The notes beneath the pieces were generated by a model. It was not told the DNA's origin. It saw nothing but the letters and a program-made list of their open reading frames with translations, and ran no database searches. Source: JAJFHI01 sp050633705 (GTDB lineage: Bacteria; Pseudomonadota; Alphaproteobacteria; Rhizobiales; Hyphomicrobiaceae). Taken from it: 64,000 nt of DNA. Where the stretch lies: positions 248,001 to 312,000 of the forward strand of contig JBOEGZ010000002.1 of NCBI GenBank assembly GCA_050633705.1, given 5' to 3'. Below are positions 63,647 through 64,000 of this stretch, piece after piece. Within the stretch, counting starts at the first letter, position 1. Every line of letters starts with the position of its first letter. A program made the translations under genes and the position numbers.

Positions 63647-64000
63647 CTAAAGAAGAGCGAGTACCCACTGGGTTGCGAGCGTCCCGAGATAAGCCGACAG
63701 TCCTGTCAACGTCGTACCCCACGCGATATCTACGAATGTCACCGTTGAAGACCAGTTCTTCAACGTGGCGTAATTTGTAACATCATACGTTGCGTAGGCG
63801 AAAAAGCCAAAAAGCGCGCCATAAACGAGCGCATGGTCCGCAGAACCAAGGCGTAACGCAGGTGAGACGGCAAAGATAATGATGCCGATGACGTAGAGTG
63901 CGTAAAATGTTGCCGCAATGGAAAGACGTGGGCGCTCTAGCAACAGTGGGCCAAGGCGGGAAAAATAAAACGATTTTGCTACTTTGCTGAGCCAAAGGAG
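63647..64000 (-). CDS. DUF2177 membrane protein, cut by the window end
   Basis: At least 117 codons of a small four-helix membrane protein whose start lies beyond the window. The visible part opens WLSKVAKSFYFSRLGPLLLE, continues with ATFYALYVIGIIIFAVSPAL, GALFGFFAYATYDVTNYATL and ends TLATQWVLALL, the order and motifs of DUF2177. The frame remains open to base 64000. Function unknown. Confidence 0.88.
   Translation of the reverse strand, partial: LLWLSKVAKSFYFSRLGPLLLERPRLSIAATFYALYVIGIIIFAVSPALRLGSADHALVYGALFGFFAYATYDVTNYATLKNWSSTVTFVDIAWGTTLTGLSAYLGTLATQWVLALL

Overview
The window looks like chromosome from a free-living, respiring alphaproteobacterium, probably of the Hyphomicrobiales or a neighbouring order. 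The grounds are six promoter-like sites of the alphaproteobacterial general-stress sigma type (GGAAC, 17 bases, GTT), a medium GC content, LutABC lactate oxidation, a PotFGHI-type polyamine island and SoxC/SoxD-like sequences. The taxonomic call is an inference. No rRNA, tRNA or CRISPR array was seen.

Left part (1-21,700): envelope and stress genes. It opens with a large MscS channel, a RimK-type cluster (unknown 105-aa protein, RimB-like DTG protease, RimK, AstE-like deacylase) and a divergent MgtE. Then come many small stress-type genes (DUF892, two PRC-barrel proteins, host-attachment protein, DUF2254, CsbD, DUF1328, DUF3309, MgtC, a 43-aa membrane peptide), two more MscS channels, a formate/nitrite channel, an ECF sigma factor with a small soluble anti-sigma, and a Crp/Fnr regulator. 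Five of these transcription units carry the GGAAC-N17-GTT promoter, and a sixth lies before a secreted repeat protein, so much of the region appears to be one general-stress regulon.

Middle (21,900-27,000): a decayed mobile island. It holds a scrap of one IS3-type transposase, a nearly complete IS3 element whose orfB is broken by two similar ~40-bp palindromic insertions, a large PIN-like nuclease gene, and a STAND/NACHT-type ATPase cut short where a tyrosine-recombinase remnant begins.

Redox cluster 1 (27,000-37,800): a cupredoxin, a small secreted protein and a NosR-like membrane flavo-iron-sulfur protein face a Rieske protein, a PQQ alcohol dehydrogenase with a lanthanide-type Asp pair, a small secreted protein and a two-subunit molybdenum hydroxylase. 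This reads as periplasmic alcohol to aldehyde to acid oxidation without a dedicated cytochrome c.

Carbon and nitrogen supply (38,200-55,300): a GntR regulator with lutABC, a UxaA-type dehydratase, a methyltransferase, and an operon-like series of LysR, polyamine ABC transporter, aminobutyraldehyde-type dehydrogenase, pyruvate transaminase, Lrp regulator and alanine dehydrogenase. Together the last set would import an amine, oxidise it, transfer its amino group to pyruvate and recycle alanine.

Right end (55,600-64,000): a two-cupin protein, a frameshifted glutathione transferase, an intact TetR regulator, an amine oxidase with an in-frame stop, and redox cluster 2. In cluster 2 a second NosR-like protein is fused at its C-terminus to a SoxD-like cytochrome c domain and is followed by SoxC. 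This apparent membrane-tethered sulfane/sulfite dehydrogenase is the strongest candidate here for an undescribed system. A DUF2177 gene runs off the end.
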